Below are positions 1 through 9,845 of a stretch of DNA of 64,000 nt, in pieces. Made by a program: the position numbers and the translations under genes. The notes beneath the pieces are model-generated. The model saw only the letters and a list, made by a program, of their open reading frames with translations. It had not been told where the DNA came from and ran no database searches. How positions within the stretch are numbered: the stretch's first letter is position 1; each line of letters begins with the position of its first letter. Source of the DNA: Mesorhizobium sp. L-8-3 (GTDB lineage: Bacteria; Pseudomonadota; Alphaproteobacteria; Rhizobiales; Rhizobiaceae); NCBI RefSeq assembly GCF_016756615.1, contig NZ_AP023262.1, positions 7,317,501 through 7,381,500 of the forward strand, given 5' to 3'.

Positions 1-1389
1 CGGCTTGTGGCCGTTTTGATCGTTGCGGGCCCTTGGCGCTCGAGTCTTATGTGAAGACAGACGAACCGAATCGGAATCCGACTGCTGACGAAACAGCCGA
101 TTGTGCAATGGTGGAATTCACTTACCGAGGCTGAGCGCTCGGACTGGCTGGCCTGGGCGGATTCACCGTGCCCGCGAGGCTTGGGCAGCATACTACCTTA
201 GGCACCGCTCGATTTACAACCTGCTGGAGTGATCCACCAAATATAGATCGCAAGGAAGAATCCGCTGGCACACGGAAAGGCTTGGGGGATGATTTGGTGA
301 GCGGCTTACAGTCGCTCCCGGAAAGGTGGCCTGGAGCACGGCACCGGCTTCTCCGGAGATCGCCTGTTGTTAGCGCCAACCTTGCTTGAATTCTTCGATG
401 CTGGGCGAGGCGATCTCCTTGAGAGTTCCGAACCTGCCGGTCAAAACTCGGCAAGGTCGTGAAACAGATTGAGACGCCTCGCTCTCCTTACCCCATCATG
501 GGCGGCCGAGCGCCGACCGCGAAGAAAAGCGAGTGACCTGCGGGACGGTCCAGAAAAAGTGCAGGAGTGGCTTGACCTAAACGACCGCAATCAGAGAAGA
601 CTTTGATGTCCCTCATACCGCAGCCTTCCTCATACCAGCGGACCCAGAAGCTGGCCAAATGGCGCTCTGCCAATCCTAACAGATCAGACAACGTGACAGC
701 GCGTAGAGTGCTGGTTGCCTTGCCGCGCGGAGGCGCCAGCGGTGTATGTCTCGCCAGTTACCTCCTGCCGCGTCAGATGGCGCTGACGCTTAACCTAAAC
801 CTACACCAACTTTAACTTTATTTAACAATACGTCACAACCTTTATAAATGTACACAAGACAATGTTCTTAACATAATCAAATACTTGGCAACTACACTCG
901 CGCTTCCGTGGCTGCGTTGACGGTAAAACCTGTAAATGGTAGTCTTTGGCTGAAAGTTTTATCAACTCCCGTTTGATCAGATGCAAGGCTACATGCAAAT
1001 GGTCAGCCGATAGTCACACCCATTTTGGGCGCTGTTTCCTTGTCCTGTTTCTACTAAGAGAGCGGCTGCAAAGGTTAACTAGGATCAATTAACGATTTAA
1101 CAGCGGCGGTTTGCTCCTAAGACTCCGGCTCGAGGCCGATTACTCAAACAGTCCATGGCATTTATAGTTTCTTTGCCGGCTCGTTAGAAACTTTATAGCG
1201 AATGCGGTTGCACTTTGGAAAAGTGGCGAGCCAGGCCCGAGGAATGGACGGCAGGTGTGAAGCTCGCGGCCACAAAGACTGCGCTTGCGCTGTAAATTAA
1301 GGCGCAAAACAACGCGGCTTATACTGAAGCGCTTGGCCCCCAGAGTAAAGCAAGTCAATATTTTGCAGCAGTCGTCCGAAAGGTTCCGC
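1..1389. other. Leader stretch with no recognisable gene
   Basis: The open frames here are short, overlap on both strands and show no family I recognise. The stretch becomes AT-rich around 800-1000, which fits an upstream regulatory region for the large gene beginning at 1390. I looked for nod-box, tts-box and sigma-54 patterns and saw no convincing match. The part before about 800 may be decayed coding sequence, but I cannot name it. Confidence 0.4.
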
Positions 1390-4017
1390 ATGAAACGTGT
1401 GTTTGATCCTGACTCTTATGCCGAGATCGTCCCGCGAGTTCCCGGCGACGAGGTTTATCAGTTTATTGGTTACCCTGATGCAATGTTTCCAGACGGGGGC
1501 TGCCTGAGAGAAACGATCGCCCAACGGCAAAACCCGGATGATCGCCTGCTCTGGAGAGGCATGCGTGATACGCACTATAAGGCACAGGTCAGAGTAAAAG
1601 ACATTCCAACTATTCTGGACGAATTCCACGACTCCATACACATCCTTTCGCTTGACTGCTTCGATACGTTGCTATGGCGCAAGACAGCAACGCCCGAAGA
1701 TGTTTTTGCCGTGCTGGCCAATAATCCCGTCGCGCGAAGCTTGGGGGTGACTCCCGACCAACGGGTTCGTGCTGCTGCGCGTGCCTATCGAGCAAATCTC
1801 TTAGAGAAAGACTCCGGGGAGATCGATCTCGCTGATGTTTATCGACATTTTGCGTCGCTTTCTGGTGAGGAACGGGAACTCTTGGCCGAGGCGGAAATCC
1901 AGACCGAGATGAATGTTTGCTTTGCATTCTGGCCCTACGTCGAACTGATCAGGCAGGCGCATGCCCGTGGGATTAAAATTATTATCGTGAGCGACATGTA
2001 TTTACGCGAAGGTCAGTTAAGGCGCCTCTTGGCTCGGCACCTGCCTCCAGATGCTATGAAGGCAATCAGTAAGGTTTACTGCTCTGTTGATTATGGGACA
2101 CCGAAGAGTGATGCCCTTTTTCAAGTTGTGATTAAAGAGTGCGGCGTGTTTGCCTCACAAATACTTCACATTGGCGATAATGGTATATCCGATGCGCAAG
2201 TCCCGCGAAAATTGGGTATACGTGCTCTGCATTTCGTGGCATTTGATCGCAAGGTCACCGACTTTTTGCGGCTACAGCACGCGGCATCTTCGTTGATTGT
2301 AATGGAGGAGGCTGCGCCGGAGGCAGTTGTTGTCCCTCGCTATAGTCCATTTCGGCCGGTGTTCTCTGCGGAGGACCTGCATCCGAATGCGCCTGAGACA
2401 GTGATCGGCTACTTGTCGTTTGGTCCGGTGCTTTACGCCTACGCCCGTTTTCTCATGGATGAGGTTGAGGCGCTAGAACAGCGGGGCCAACGAGTAAGAG
2501 TTCTCTTTCTCTTGCGTGATGCTTATCTTCTTTCAGCTGCGTGTGAAGCCTATGCGCGCAGGCCAATTGGCAAGCTGGCACGAATCAACAGATTTGTATC
2601 TGTTGCATCATCTTTCAAAACTATCACTGATGTCGATTACTACCTCAGCGAGATCGATACGAGGATTGATAATTTTCATTCCACTGCGAAACAGCTTTTG
2701 CTTCCGCCCGAAGTGACCGAATTGCTGATACGGATCGCACATCAATCTGCCGATCCACAAAAAACGTTCCATCAGTTGCTGCGCGATGACGATGTGTTGG
2801 CGCTCATATTCCAAAAGTCGTCCGCTCTGCGTTCCAGATTGAGGCGCTATATGTCAAGTGTTTTAAAGTTGGAGGAAGGTGACACGGTTGTTTTGGCAGA
2901 CAATGGCTATGACGGCACGATCTTGGACTATCTGACCCGCACCTTTAAAGATGAAATAAAAATAGACATATTGGGTCGCTATCTGGTCGCATCCCACCAT
3001 CCTTACCGTCCGGCGAACAGAAAAGAGCTTATTACAACATCGTCGTGGGAATACCATTTGTTTGAGCAATGTTGTACCGCCAAGGAAGGGGCGGTTGTGG
3101 ATTATGATGATGACGGAAATCCAGTTTTCGATAATGTCGAACTTAGTGAGAAGCAGTACGGGAAGGCGAAGAATATTCAATCTGAATGCGTGCGCTTCAT
3201 CAATGATGCCGTGACGTTTTTTACAAAATCTGGCGTCATGCACGATTTAGCTATTTTAAAACACTCCGCCCATGCAGCCCTATTCCGCCATGTCTATATG
3301 CCCATTGAAGCGGAGCTGGAATATTTCAGGGATTTTCAACACGACAACGGTGTCGGACAAGATCGTCTCCTTACGATCTACAATCAAGAAAGTGCCTTGA
3401 AGACTGTGAGGCGCCTTCCGTCGCCTTATCGGCTGGATGCATATGAAACACGCAGCTTGGGACTTGACTTTACATTCAGCGCTTTGTTACAGAAAAGATT
3501 TAAGATTAATCTAGCCGAAAGAGATATGAACGTACGTTTTTCACCCTTGGAGATTTCGGTAGGAGGGGCGCACGAATCGAAGGTGTTCTTGCTTAGAGCG
3601 CACCATCTGTATGACGGATACTTCTCACTGTTGATTCCATATCTAAGCGGAACCTGGGTGAAGATGTTTTTGGGGCTACATTACGAGTGGTTGCAGGTTG
3701 CAGATATCGCACTATCGAACGGTGCAAGATGCGGGCTAAAAACGCTATTGGGATCTGTGGACTTGAAGGAAATAACGCAGCATGGCGAGATTTACCATTG
3801 CCTGTCGCGAGAAAGTGTTGCGATAATTCGTCCGATTGATTGTGAACAGTTCCAAGCTCCTCATTACTGTCATATTATCTTTCGCCCATTGGTTTCGAGG
3901 GCCGCTGATCCGCCGGGGGGCCAGGCACCACGCAATAATGAGGAAGAGTCACGCGTGCCCAGTGGTGCGAGTACGCGGCTGCGACGATCGAACTGGCGAA
4001 CTGTTCAGATCCTATGA
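1390..4017 (+). CDS. Large HAD-superfamily hydrolase-domain protein
   Basis: This protein of about 875 residues has a HAD phosphatase-like core near its N terminus. Motif I is LSLDCFDTLLW (nucleophile Asp about residue 89), motif II is IIVSDMY, the motif III lysine lies in GTPKSD, and motif IV is HIGDN followed by SD. These occupy roughly residues 85-265. The remaining ~600 residues include a second HAD-like stretch (LFLLRDAY and VVLADNGYDG), then sequence I do not recognise. The ATG at 1390 is chosen because AAAGG lies just upstream; the frame is open back to 1285. It stands alone, with no operon partner. The family is known in surface-polysaccharide loci of rhizobia, but the substrate is unknown. 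A secreted-effector role is possible but unsupported. Confidence 0.75.
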   Translation: MKRVFDPDSYAEIVPRVPGDEVYQFIGYPDAMFPDGGCLRETIAQRQNPDDRLLWRGMRDTHYKAQVRVKDIPTILDEFHDSIHILSLDCFDTLLWRKTATPEDVFAVLANNPVARSLGVTPDQRVRAAARAYRANLLEKDSGEIDLADVYRHFASLSGEERELLAEAEIQTEMNVCFAFWPYVELIRQAHARGIKIIIVSDMYLREGQLRRLLARHLPPDAMKAISKVYCSVDYGTPKSDALFQVVIKECGVFASQILHIGDNGISDAQVPRKLGIRALHFVAFDRKVTDFLRLQHAASSLIVMEEAAPEAVVVPRYSPFRPVFSAEDLHPNAPETVIGYLSFGPVLYAYARFLMDEVEALEQRGQRVRVLFLLRDAYLLSAACEAYARRPIGKLARINRFVSVASSFKTITDVDYYLSEIDTRIDNFHSTAKQLLLPPEVTELLIRIAHQSADPQKTFHQLLRDDDVLALIFQKSSALRSRLRRYMSSVLKLEEGDTVVLADNGYDGTILDYLTRTFKDEIKIDILGRYLVASHHPYRPANRKELITTSSWEYHLFEQCCTAKEGAVVDYDDDGNPVFDNVELSEKQYGKAKNIQSECVRFINDAVTFFTKSGVMHDLAILKHSAHAALFRHVYMPIEAELEYFRDFQHDNGVGQDRLLTIYNQESALKTVRRLPSPYRLDAYETRSLGLDFTFSALLQKRFKINLAERDMNVRFSPLEISVGGAHESKVFLLRAHHLYDGYFSLLIPYLSGTWVKMFLGLHYEWLQVADIALSNGARCGLKTLLGSVDLKEITQHGEIYHCLSRESVAIIRPIDCEQFQAPHYCHIIFRPLVSRAADPPGGQAPRNNEEESRVPSGASTRLRRSNWRTVQIL

Positions 4018-4194
4018 AGGTGCGCCGGGAGAACGGCAAGTAGTAGATGGAGAAAGTCTAATACTTGCAGGAGTAGCGTCCACGTCGGGCACGAGGAGTG
4101 CGTAGGTATCCCAGAGGCTGTCGGCGAAGCGTCGGTAGCGGATCGTATAGGCCTGCCACTGAGCATGTGCTGGAGGTGCACAGGGCAGGAGAAG

Positions 4195-4450
4195 AGTTTC
4201 GACATCGGTCCCCGTGAGCAGCGCGTTGGTGCCGGGATCGGTGATGATGCGGTTCTCGGCTGCGGCGTCTAGAATGGTGATCCCAGCCATCGTCGGTGTC
4301 TCGGCCATCTGCCTCGCCGCGGAGCAGTCGACGCCCCTTCGGCGCGCCAGAGTTCCAGTGTCTTGTCACCGAATTTGTCGGTGACAACGCCCGCCAGCAG
4401 TTTGCAACTCCGTACGAGTCGACGACATAAACTTCGCAGGTGGGCATCAT
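4195..4450 (-). pseudogene. Truncated PfkB/ribokinase-family kinase
   Basis: This is a decayed copy of the start of the intact kinase gene at 13824-14759. The first residues (MMPTCEVYVV.SYGVA) match, then a block containing the glycine-rich N-terminal motif is missing. The match resumes out of frame as KLLAGV.DKFGD and then MAETPTMAGITILDAA, and ends near TGTDVE. Everything after that, including the ATP-binding DTTGAGD motif, is gone. It overlaps the stop of the GntR gene upstream by 4 bases, exactly as the intact pair does at 13824, so this was once the same GntR-kinase operon. Confidence 0.85.
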
Positions 4451-5217
4451 CTGCTCCGGCCAATTAATTGGCGTGGATGAGCGATTGAGGCGCTCTTGCG
4501 CTCGATCCAGCCGGTATAATTGTAGCGATCGGCGCGGTAGGACGAGGATGAAAAGTAAATAGCCCGATCGGTCGCGTCGAAGGCGGTACGGTCAATTTGC
4601 AGCACCGCAGTACCGCTCGACACGTCGAGGGCTTTCGCCAGTCTGGCACGCGCGATGCCAGCCCGTATCTCCTGTTTGGCTCGGGCAAGCGGCACACCAA
4701 GCTGCTGCTCAAGGATCTTGGTGAGAGAGGCGTCGGCGAGGTCGATCTTTTCCATGTGGCGCCCGATTGCCGGGACGAACGAAACTGTCTCAACCGCTAC
4801 GACTTCGTCGTCGATCGTGCGTAGGCGCTCGATGGTCAACACGCTTTCATCGGTCGGCACGTTAAGTGCGGCTGCAACCAAGGCATCAGCCGAACGCCAG
4901 TCGACCGTCACATGCCCAGTACCCGGTCGGAAGCCGCGCGCCAGGGCTTCTTCGGAGAATCCTGAAAAAGTGAGCAAGTCCCTGCCACTGTAACGTTTGG
5001 CAACGAACGTCCCCTTGCCAGCGCGGCGATAAAGCAAGCCTTCGCCGACAAGGGCAAGCACCGCCTGTCGCACAGTGCTGCTGCTGAGTTCGTGCTGCTT
5101 CATCAACTCCATCTCAGTGGGGAGCCGATCCCCAGGATTGAAGACGCCGCTCTCGATCTGAGACCGAATGAAATCGGCGAGCTGGATATGAAGTGGAGTT
5201 CTACCGGGCTGGACCAT
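4447..5217 (-). CDS. GntR/HutC-family transcriptional regulator, copy A
   Basis: A 256-residue GntR regulator. An N-terminal winged helix-turn-helix (PLHIQLADFIRSQIESG, then LPTEMELM and SSSTVRQAV) is followed by a UTRA ligand-binding domain. It differs from copy B at 13057-13827 at 27 of 256 positions by my alignment. It is still open from end to end although the kinase downstream is wrecked. AAGGAG sits before the ATG. Unlike copy B it has no duplicated leader: decayed groEL sequence abuts its start, so its original promoter and operator are lost. It may still repress the intact locus at 9-18 kb, or may simply be recently orphaned. Confidence 0.88.
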   Translation of the reverse strand: MVQPGRTPLHIQLADFIRSQIESGVFNPGDRLPTEMELMKQHELSSSTVRQAVLALVGEGLLYRRAGKGTFVAKRYSGRDLLTFSGFSEEALARGFRPGTGHVTVDWRSADALVAAALNVPTDESVLTIERLRTIDDEVVAVETVSFVPAIGRHMEKIDLADASLTKILEQQLGVPLARAKQEIRAGIARARLAKALDVSSGTAVLQIDRTAFDATDRAIYFSSSSYRADRYNYTGWIERKSASIAHPRQLIGRSR

Positions 5218-5237
5218 GCGGTCTCCTTAAGCCTAGA

Positions 5238-6030
5238 TCACGCCTGGCTGAAGAGATCGCCGAATTTGCCGGTCTGGGCGTCCGAGCCATAGTTATCAGC
5301 CTTCTCGCGCAGCTTGCCGACGATGATGGAGCCGTTTGCCCTGCTGTTCTCCGCGATCTGGCGCGGGAGCCTCGATGGCGCGCCGCACGATATCGGCGCC
5401 GTATCTCTGGTCGGCGTTGTCGACGGCTACCGCCTCGAGTGCGCAGGGCCCACTCCGCCGCCAGGCAGGATGCCTCTCGACCGCTGCGCGGGTAGGTGTC
5501 GCGCGTCGTTGACGCGGTCCTTGCTTTCCTACACCTCGACCTTGGTCGCGCCTCCGACGCTGATCACCGCGACACCGCCGGGGAGCTCGGCCAGCCGATT
5601 CTGTAGCTCCTCGCGGTCGTAATCGGAGGTGGCCTCCTCGATCTGCGCCTTGGTCTGCGTGTGCGGCCTCGATCTCCTCCTTCCTGCCGACGTCGTCGAA
5701 TATCGTGGCGTTCTCTTTCTCGATCGAGACCTTCCTAGCGCGGCCGAGCATCTCCGGCGTGACATTCTCCAGGGTGATGCCGTCGCTGATGGCGGTGCCG
5801 CCAGTCAGGATCGCGATATTCTCCAACATCGCCTTCCGGCGGTCACCGAGCTTGTGGTCCGGCGGCTTAAGCTGGCTGGTTTCATTGCGTGCGTCAGGAC
5901 CGGCGGCGATAACTTTGCCCTCCTGCGGCTTTTCCTTCACGGTGTCGGGAATGGTAATGCCGCCGTCCGTCTTCTCGTCGGCTTCGATGCGGCGGACCAG
6001 GATGCGGTCATGCAATGGACGGAACGTCAT
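5238..6030 (-). pseudogene. groES-groEL deletion fusion, decayed chaperonin operon
   Basis: The frame opens as GroES (MTFRPLHDRILVRR, then GGITIPDT and KEKPQEGKV) behind a good GGAG site. At about residue 63 it passes directly into the middle of GroEL (RKAMLENIAILTGG, then LENVTPEMLGRARKV). Both proteins carry Gly-Asp-Arg at this point, so the join lies on shared bases. About 280 GroEL residues and the end of GroES are missing. Later GroEL sequence continues in a second frame (AQIEEATSDYDREELQNRLA) and a third (RQIAEN, then SIIVGKLREKADNYGSDA), ending at the stop at 5238. A further internal block appears lost. It cannot encode a working chaperonin. Confidence 0.88.
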
Positions 6031-6082
6031 ATCGTTCTCCTTTAGGACAAGATTCCTCGGACTGACAGGGCTGGTGCGGGCT

Positions 6083-6107
6083 CGCGCGACCCTTTTTCGG
6101 TCGCGCG
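6083..6107. repeat. 9-bp inverted repeat upstream of the groES remnant
   Basis: CGCGCGACC at 6083-6091 and GGTCGCGCG at 6099-6107 form a perfect GC-rich hairpin with a 7-base loop, about 55-75 bases upstream of the GroES start. It is not a CIRCE element (no TTAGCACTC arms). It could have been a leader structure of the chaperonin mRNA. No T-run follows, so a terminator is less likely. Confidence 0.45.
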
Positions 6108-6110
6108 CAC

Positions 6111-6962
6111 ATGCGGACCCGATTTTGCTGCCTTCTCCAAGAGTGGGCTGGCCTAGGAAGTTCCGACGGTTATGCCCTGTATTGCGATTGCGCCATGGGA
6201 CGCGTTGACCGTTTTCGCGATGCGACGAGACGAAGTTTGACTGGGCTATCCTGAGCCCACAAAATACGTCTTCGGCGCGTTCAGCAGCTGGCATACTGGT
6301 TGTCAGATGCCACATCAGACAGCCTGGGTTACCTCTAGGGCTACGATATGCCCCCGGTGAGAGTTGATATTCCAGCTGTCGCGAAACTGCGATACTCGAT
6401 AATCGTTGCATTCTTCGGCGCACGCTCTCTTTCGACGCGTCGAGCTCGCCGAAAAAGCGAACCTCTCCCTCTTGGCCCAGTGTCCGCAATCGCGATGGCG
6501 TTCCTCGGCTTCGCGACTGCAATTCCAACAAATGATTCCCTATGATCTGCCACAGCTCGTCCTCCTGTGATGAGGATCGGCTCGGCCCGCCCGGGCAAGC
6601 CTCGGACGCGCAGTGCAGGGCGAGCCACCTCACCGACAGAGGGACATACGGTCTTACTTTGAAGCGCAGCCTTGGCGTGAAGAAGCGCTCGCGCCCAGCC
6701 TGACCTGCTTCTCGACCCAACCCTTCTCCCAACTCGACGCTGGAGTGCAGGCCACCGGCTTGACAAGATAGTGGCCGATCCCAATGCAGGGCCAAACAGC
6801 GTCATCGACGCCCTCATGCCATGGAATTCCCAGCGCTGAATGGCTGCCGCTCACGCTACATGCGGCAATATGCGCTTCAATCTGATTGCCGCGCGGCACC
6901 CGGGGACGGACGCTGGCTGGCTTGGTCTACGTTCAATGATGCGTTCGATTTGGGCCGCTGCA
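6111..6962. other. No recognisable gene
   Basis: The long minus-strand frame covering this part is only an upstream extension of the groES remnant, and no stretch resembles a known family. I found no NifA site or sigma-54 promoter. I treat it as decayed sequence between the chaperonin remnant and the FkbM methyltransferase gene. Confidence 0.4.
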
Positions 6963-7691
6963 TCAAGTCAATCGCTCGAAGACGACGTTGATGTCAGTCA
7001 TTGCAGCAAGCCGGTATGATCTGCCTTCCATGAGATTGATGATCCGATCTCTATTGCCCTTTAGATAATGCTCATTTGGCTCGCATTGGATGACAGCAGG
7101 TCTGATGCACTCGTAGTCAACGGCCTCGACGAGATCGTGATCCAGTCCTTCGCAATCAATCGATAAGAAATCGATCTTGTTGGCATAAGGGGTCAGTAGC
7201 TCATTGATACCAATCGCGCTCACCTCGATATGTTCTCGGATACCTCCTATACCGTCGAAGTCGCCGAAACTTTCAACGTGTGCTTTATCCACCGACGAAA
7301 GCTCGTGGGCGTGTCCGATGAAGAGCGTCGCAGACGCTTGCGGAGCGGGCAAGACAACGGATTGAACGAGAACGTCTTCCGGGCGCGCAGTCCGGATCAG
7401 CGCTTCCAATTCAGGATTGGGTTCAACCAGAACGCCTCGCGCGCCTCTTTGGTACATAAGATAGGTACTTGAGGTAGAGATGGGGTGATTAGAGCCGATC
7501 TCGACATAAAACACACTGGCCCAAGATCTTTGGCTCTTGCAGAGTTTTGCCGCCAAGATTCCTTCGACAATAACGTCTTCTCCGGCTTGTGCGTAACTGG
7601 CCGGCGCGAAGTGCTTGATCCGAGAGTTCGGCAGATTAAGGCGAGCGATCTCTTGGTTTATGGACTGGTTTTCAAACTGGGACAGCATAGC
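6963..7691 (-). CDS. FkbM-family SAM-dependent methyltransferase
   Basis: A protein of about 242 residues from the inner ATG (MLSQFENQ); the frame is open upstream to 7778. The SAM-binding core shows FYVEIGSNHP, then LVEPNPEL (acidic residue for the ribose), then KIDFLSIDCEGLDHDLV, which is the FkbM-type motif IV/V, and AVIQCEPNEHY. FkbM enzymes O-methylate sugars or polyketides, often on surface glycans. No operon partner remains: remnants lie on both sides, so the acceptor is unknown. A weak AGGT precedes the chosen start. Confidence 0.8.
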   Translation of the reverse strand, partial: AMLSQFENQSINQEIARLNLPNSRIKHFAPASYAQAGEDVIVEGILAAKLCKSQRSWASVFYVEIGSNHPISTSSTYLMYQRGARGVLVEPNPELEALIRTARPEDVLVQSVVLPAPQASATLFIGHAHELSSVDKAHVESFGDFDGIGGIREHIEVSAIGINELLTPYANKIDFLSIDCEGLDHDLVEAVDYECIRPAVIQCEPNEHYLKGNRDRIINLMEGRSYRLAAMTDINVVFERLT

Positions 7692-7778
7692 TCGACCTAA
7701 CGTATTGGAGGGGAGACCGCTACGACCGGTTGTCGCTACGGCTCTTGCTTCATAGTCCCAGCAATCGGCGTGCCACAT

Positions 7779-8710
7779 GCCGAATGCGGTGCTTCTTACT
7801 TTTCAGGAGTGAAACACGCGCGCCCGCTGGAATGGCCGCGACACTTTTGTCGGGTTCGCGACATCGGCGCCACCAACGTCCCGGCGACTTGCCGAAGTGA
7901 CGTGCAAACAGCGAAACCTGCTTGCAGCGGGCATTGAGCACTAGAGTTGCCACCTCCATGTCCTCGCTCATGCGCTACGGAAGTTAAGGCATGACAAGAC
8001 TAAAGGCTCCAAGTCCGACCTTGTCCGCCAGCCGTGATCGCCTGAGGCCGGTGGCACGAGGCCCGATCACGTGAAATGCCGCCATTCGACCAGCAGGCCG
8101 TGGCGGTTCTCCATCACCCATGTGCCACGAAGCACAGCTTGGCCTCCTTGCCCGGCCCTTGCGGTAGAGCCTGGCTTCGGGATCGGGCCGGGGCATGAGC
8201 CTCCGGTTGCAACGTTTCGCGCTGCATATGGCCGGGCGGGTCACAGGCTGACGCTGCAGCGCGGCATGACCGACGTCGGAAAAGTCAAGGCCGATACCGC
8301 ATCCTGGCCACCCGGTTACCCAAACGCGCTGCCAGGCCGACAATGAGTTGGCTATTCGCGAGGATTTCTCGGTGCGCTGGAACGGACCACGTGACAGTCG
8401 CATCTTCGTACAATGCGAACCTCGGGCAGCGTGGACTGACTGATCCGAACCTTAGCCCGCTGGCCTGGGCGCGTGTCGGAGCCTTCTAGACGAAACTTCA
8501 TGCGGGGTTGATGGATGTAGCGCAAGCCAGCGAAATACAAAGGTTGCTGAGGCCGATCTGATAACCATTTCCCGGAGACCACACCCACCACAAACGATCT
8601 TACGCTGCCGCTGGGCGGTTTGTCATCAGTCGGCGGCAAGTCCGTCGTTGCCCATTTCAACGGCGGCATGCTGTCGTCCAACAGCAGCGTTCTGACTTTA
8701 TAGCGAAGGG
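7779..8710. other. Remnant stretch; no intact gene
   Basis: This holds the IS5-type scrap listed separately and short frames I do not recognise. One minus-strand frame (8352-8714, 120 residues) begins with a GTG overlapping the stop of the transporter ATPase gene as GTGA, the spacing of translational coupling. Its sequence matches no family I know and I see no independent support, so I do not call it a gene. Confidence 0.4.
8050..8195 (-). mobile_element. IS5-type transposase remnant
   Basis: On the minus strand, RPDPEARLYRKG is followed in another frame by AKLCFVAHG and then ENRHGL. This matches the order of the central block of IS5-family DDE transposases (DPxARLYRKG.GKEAKLCFMGHALMENRxGL). 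At least one frameshift and a stop interrupt it, and both ends of the transposase are missing. No terminal inverted repeats were found. Confidence 0.55.
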
Positions 8711-9772
8711 TCACAGGCGTGCGCCGCTTTGCCTGTCAAAGATGTGGACCCGGCGCGGATCGATCCTCAGCCTTATCTCCCCACCAGGTCGGACGGTAAG
8801 CCTGTCCTTGACGATGGCATCAATCGCGTCCGCACCAAACTTGGCGAAGATCTGCGTTTCGGAGCCAGTCGGTTCCAGCACCAAAACCGTTGCCGACAAG
8901 CCGTCGGGCGCGATGTCGATATGCTCGGGACGTATGCCGTAGATGACCGGCTGGCCGCCCTGTGCCCTGGCCCCGTCGACCGGCAGCACGGATCCGGTGT
9001 CCGAGACAAAGATCTGCTTGCCGTCCGTTGCTTCGATCTTGCCCTTGATGAAATTCATGGCTGGCGAGCCGATAAAACCGGCTACGAAGACATTGCCCGG
9101 ATTGTCGTAGAGATCGAGCGGTGCGCCGACCTGCTCAACCTTGCCGTCCCGCATCACCACGATCTTGTCGGCCATTGTCATCGCCTCGATCTGGTCATGG
9201 GTGACATAGACGATCGTTGTGCCGAGGCGCTGATGCAGTTCCTTGATCTCGACGCGCATGGCAACACGCAGTTTGGCGTCGAGGTTCGACAGCGGTTCAT
9301 CGAACAGGAAGACCTGCGGGTCGCGCACGATGGCGCGCCCCATGGCCACACGCTGGCGCTGCCCGCCGGAGAGCTGTTTCGGGAACCGGTCGAGCAGCTT
9401 GCCGAGATCCAGGATCTCGGCTGCTTTCTTCACCTTGGCGTCGATCTCGGCCTTCGGCCTGCCCTTGATCTTGAGCGAGAAGCCCATGTTGTCGGCGACG
9501 TTCTTGTGCGGATAGAGCGCATAGTTCTGGAACACCATCGCTATGTCTCGGTCTTTCGGCAGCACATCGTTCACCACCCGGCCGCCGATGCTGATCTCCC
9601 CGCCCGATATCGCTTCGAGACCGGCGATCATGCGCAACAGGGTGGATTTGCCGCAGCCCGACGGGCCGACGAGAATAACGAACTCGCCATCGGCGATGTC
9701 GACATTCACACCATGGATTACTTGGGCGCTTCCGTAGCGCTTGACGATGTTCCTGACGGTGACCTGAGCCAA
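8711..9772 (-). CDS. Sugar ABC importer ATPase (MalK/UgpC type)
   Basis: A 353-residue cytoplasmic ATPase that powers the importer. Walker A is GPSGCGKST, the Q-loop lies in MVFQNYALYPH, the signature is LSGGQRQRVAMGRA, Walker B is VFLFDEPLSNLDAK and the switch histidine lies in VYVTHDQ. A C-terminal TOBE/OB domain (about residues 240-353) includes YGIRPEHIDI. The start is TTG, chosen because AGAGGAG sits 8 bases upstream and no in-frame ATG precedes it. It is last in a minus-strand operon after the two permeases. The 73-base gap before it retains the tail of a lost dehydrogenase gene, also seen at 20.9 kb. Confidence 0.93.
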   Translation of the reverse strand: MAQVTVRNIVKRYGSAQVIHGVNVDIADGEFVILVGPSGCGKSTLLRMIAGLEAISGGEISIGGRVVNDVLPKDRDIAMVFQNYALYPHKNVADNMGFSLKIKGRPKAEIDAKVKKAAEILDLGKLLDRFPKQLSGGQRQRVAMGRAIVRDPQVFLFDEPLSNLDAKLRVAMRVEIKELHQRLGTTIVYVTHDQIEAMTMADKIVVMRDGKVEQVGAPLDLYDNPGNVFVAGFIGSPAMNFIKGKIEATDGKQIFVSDTGSVLPVDGARAQGGQPVIYGIRPEHIDIAPDGLSATVLVLEPTGSETQIFAKFGADAIDAIVKDRLTVRPGGEIRLRIDPRRVHIFDRQSGARL

Positions 9773-9845
9773 CTGGCATCTCCTCTATTGCGCATAATCT
9801 GCATCTTCATCTCGGCCATCTTGTGCTGATGCAAAACCCTCAAGA

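Noticed and set aside
800..1389. Possible nod box or tts box before the large HAD gene.
   Set aside because: Only isolated short matches (for example GTCAG near 1003); the conserved blocks are not present in order.
6031..6360. NifA/sigma-54 promoter for the groES remnant, as seen for some rhizobial chaperonin operons.
   Set aside because: No TGT-N10-ACA and no GG-N10-GC with the right flanks on the minus strand.
5296..6795. Open frame of 499 codons on the minus strand as one gene.
   Set aside because: Only the part from 6030 has homology (GroES, then out-of-place GroEL); the upstream 255 codons match nothing and the end is frameshifted groEL.
8729..9829. Long plus-strand frame (366 codons) opposite the sugar ATPase gene.
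   Set aside because: Shadow of a high-GC gene; no recognisable domain, and the minus-strand ATPase has all motifs.
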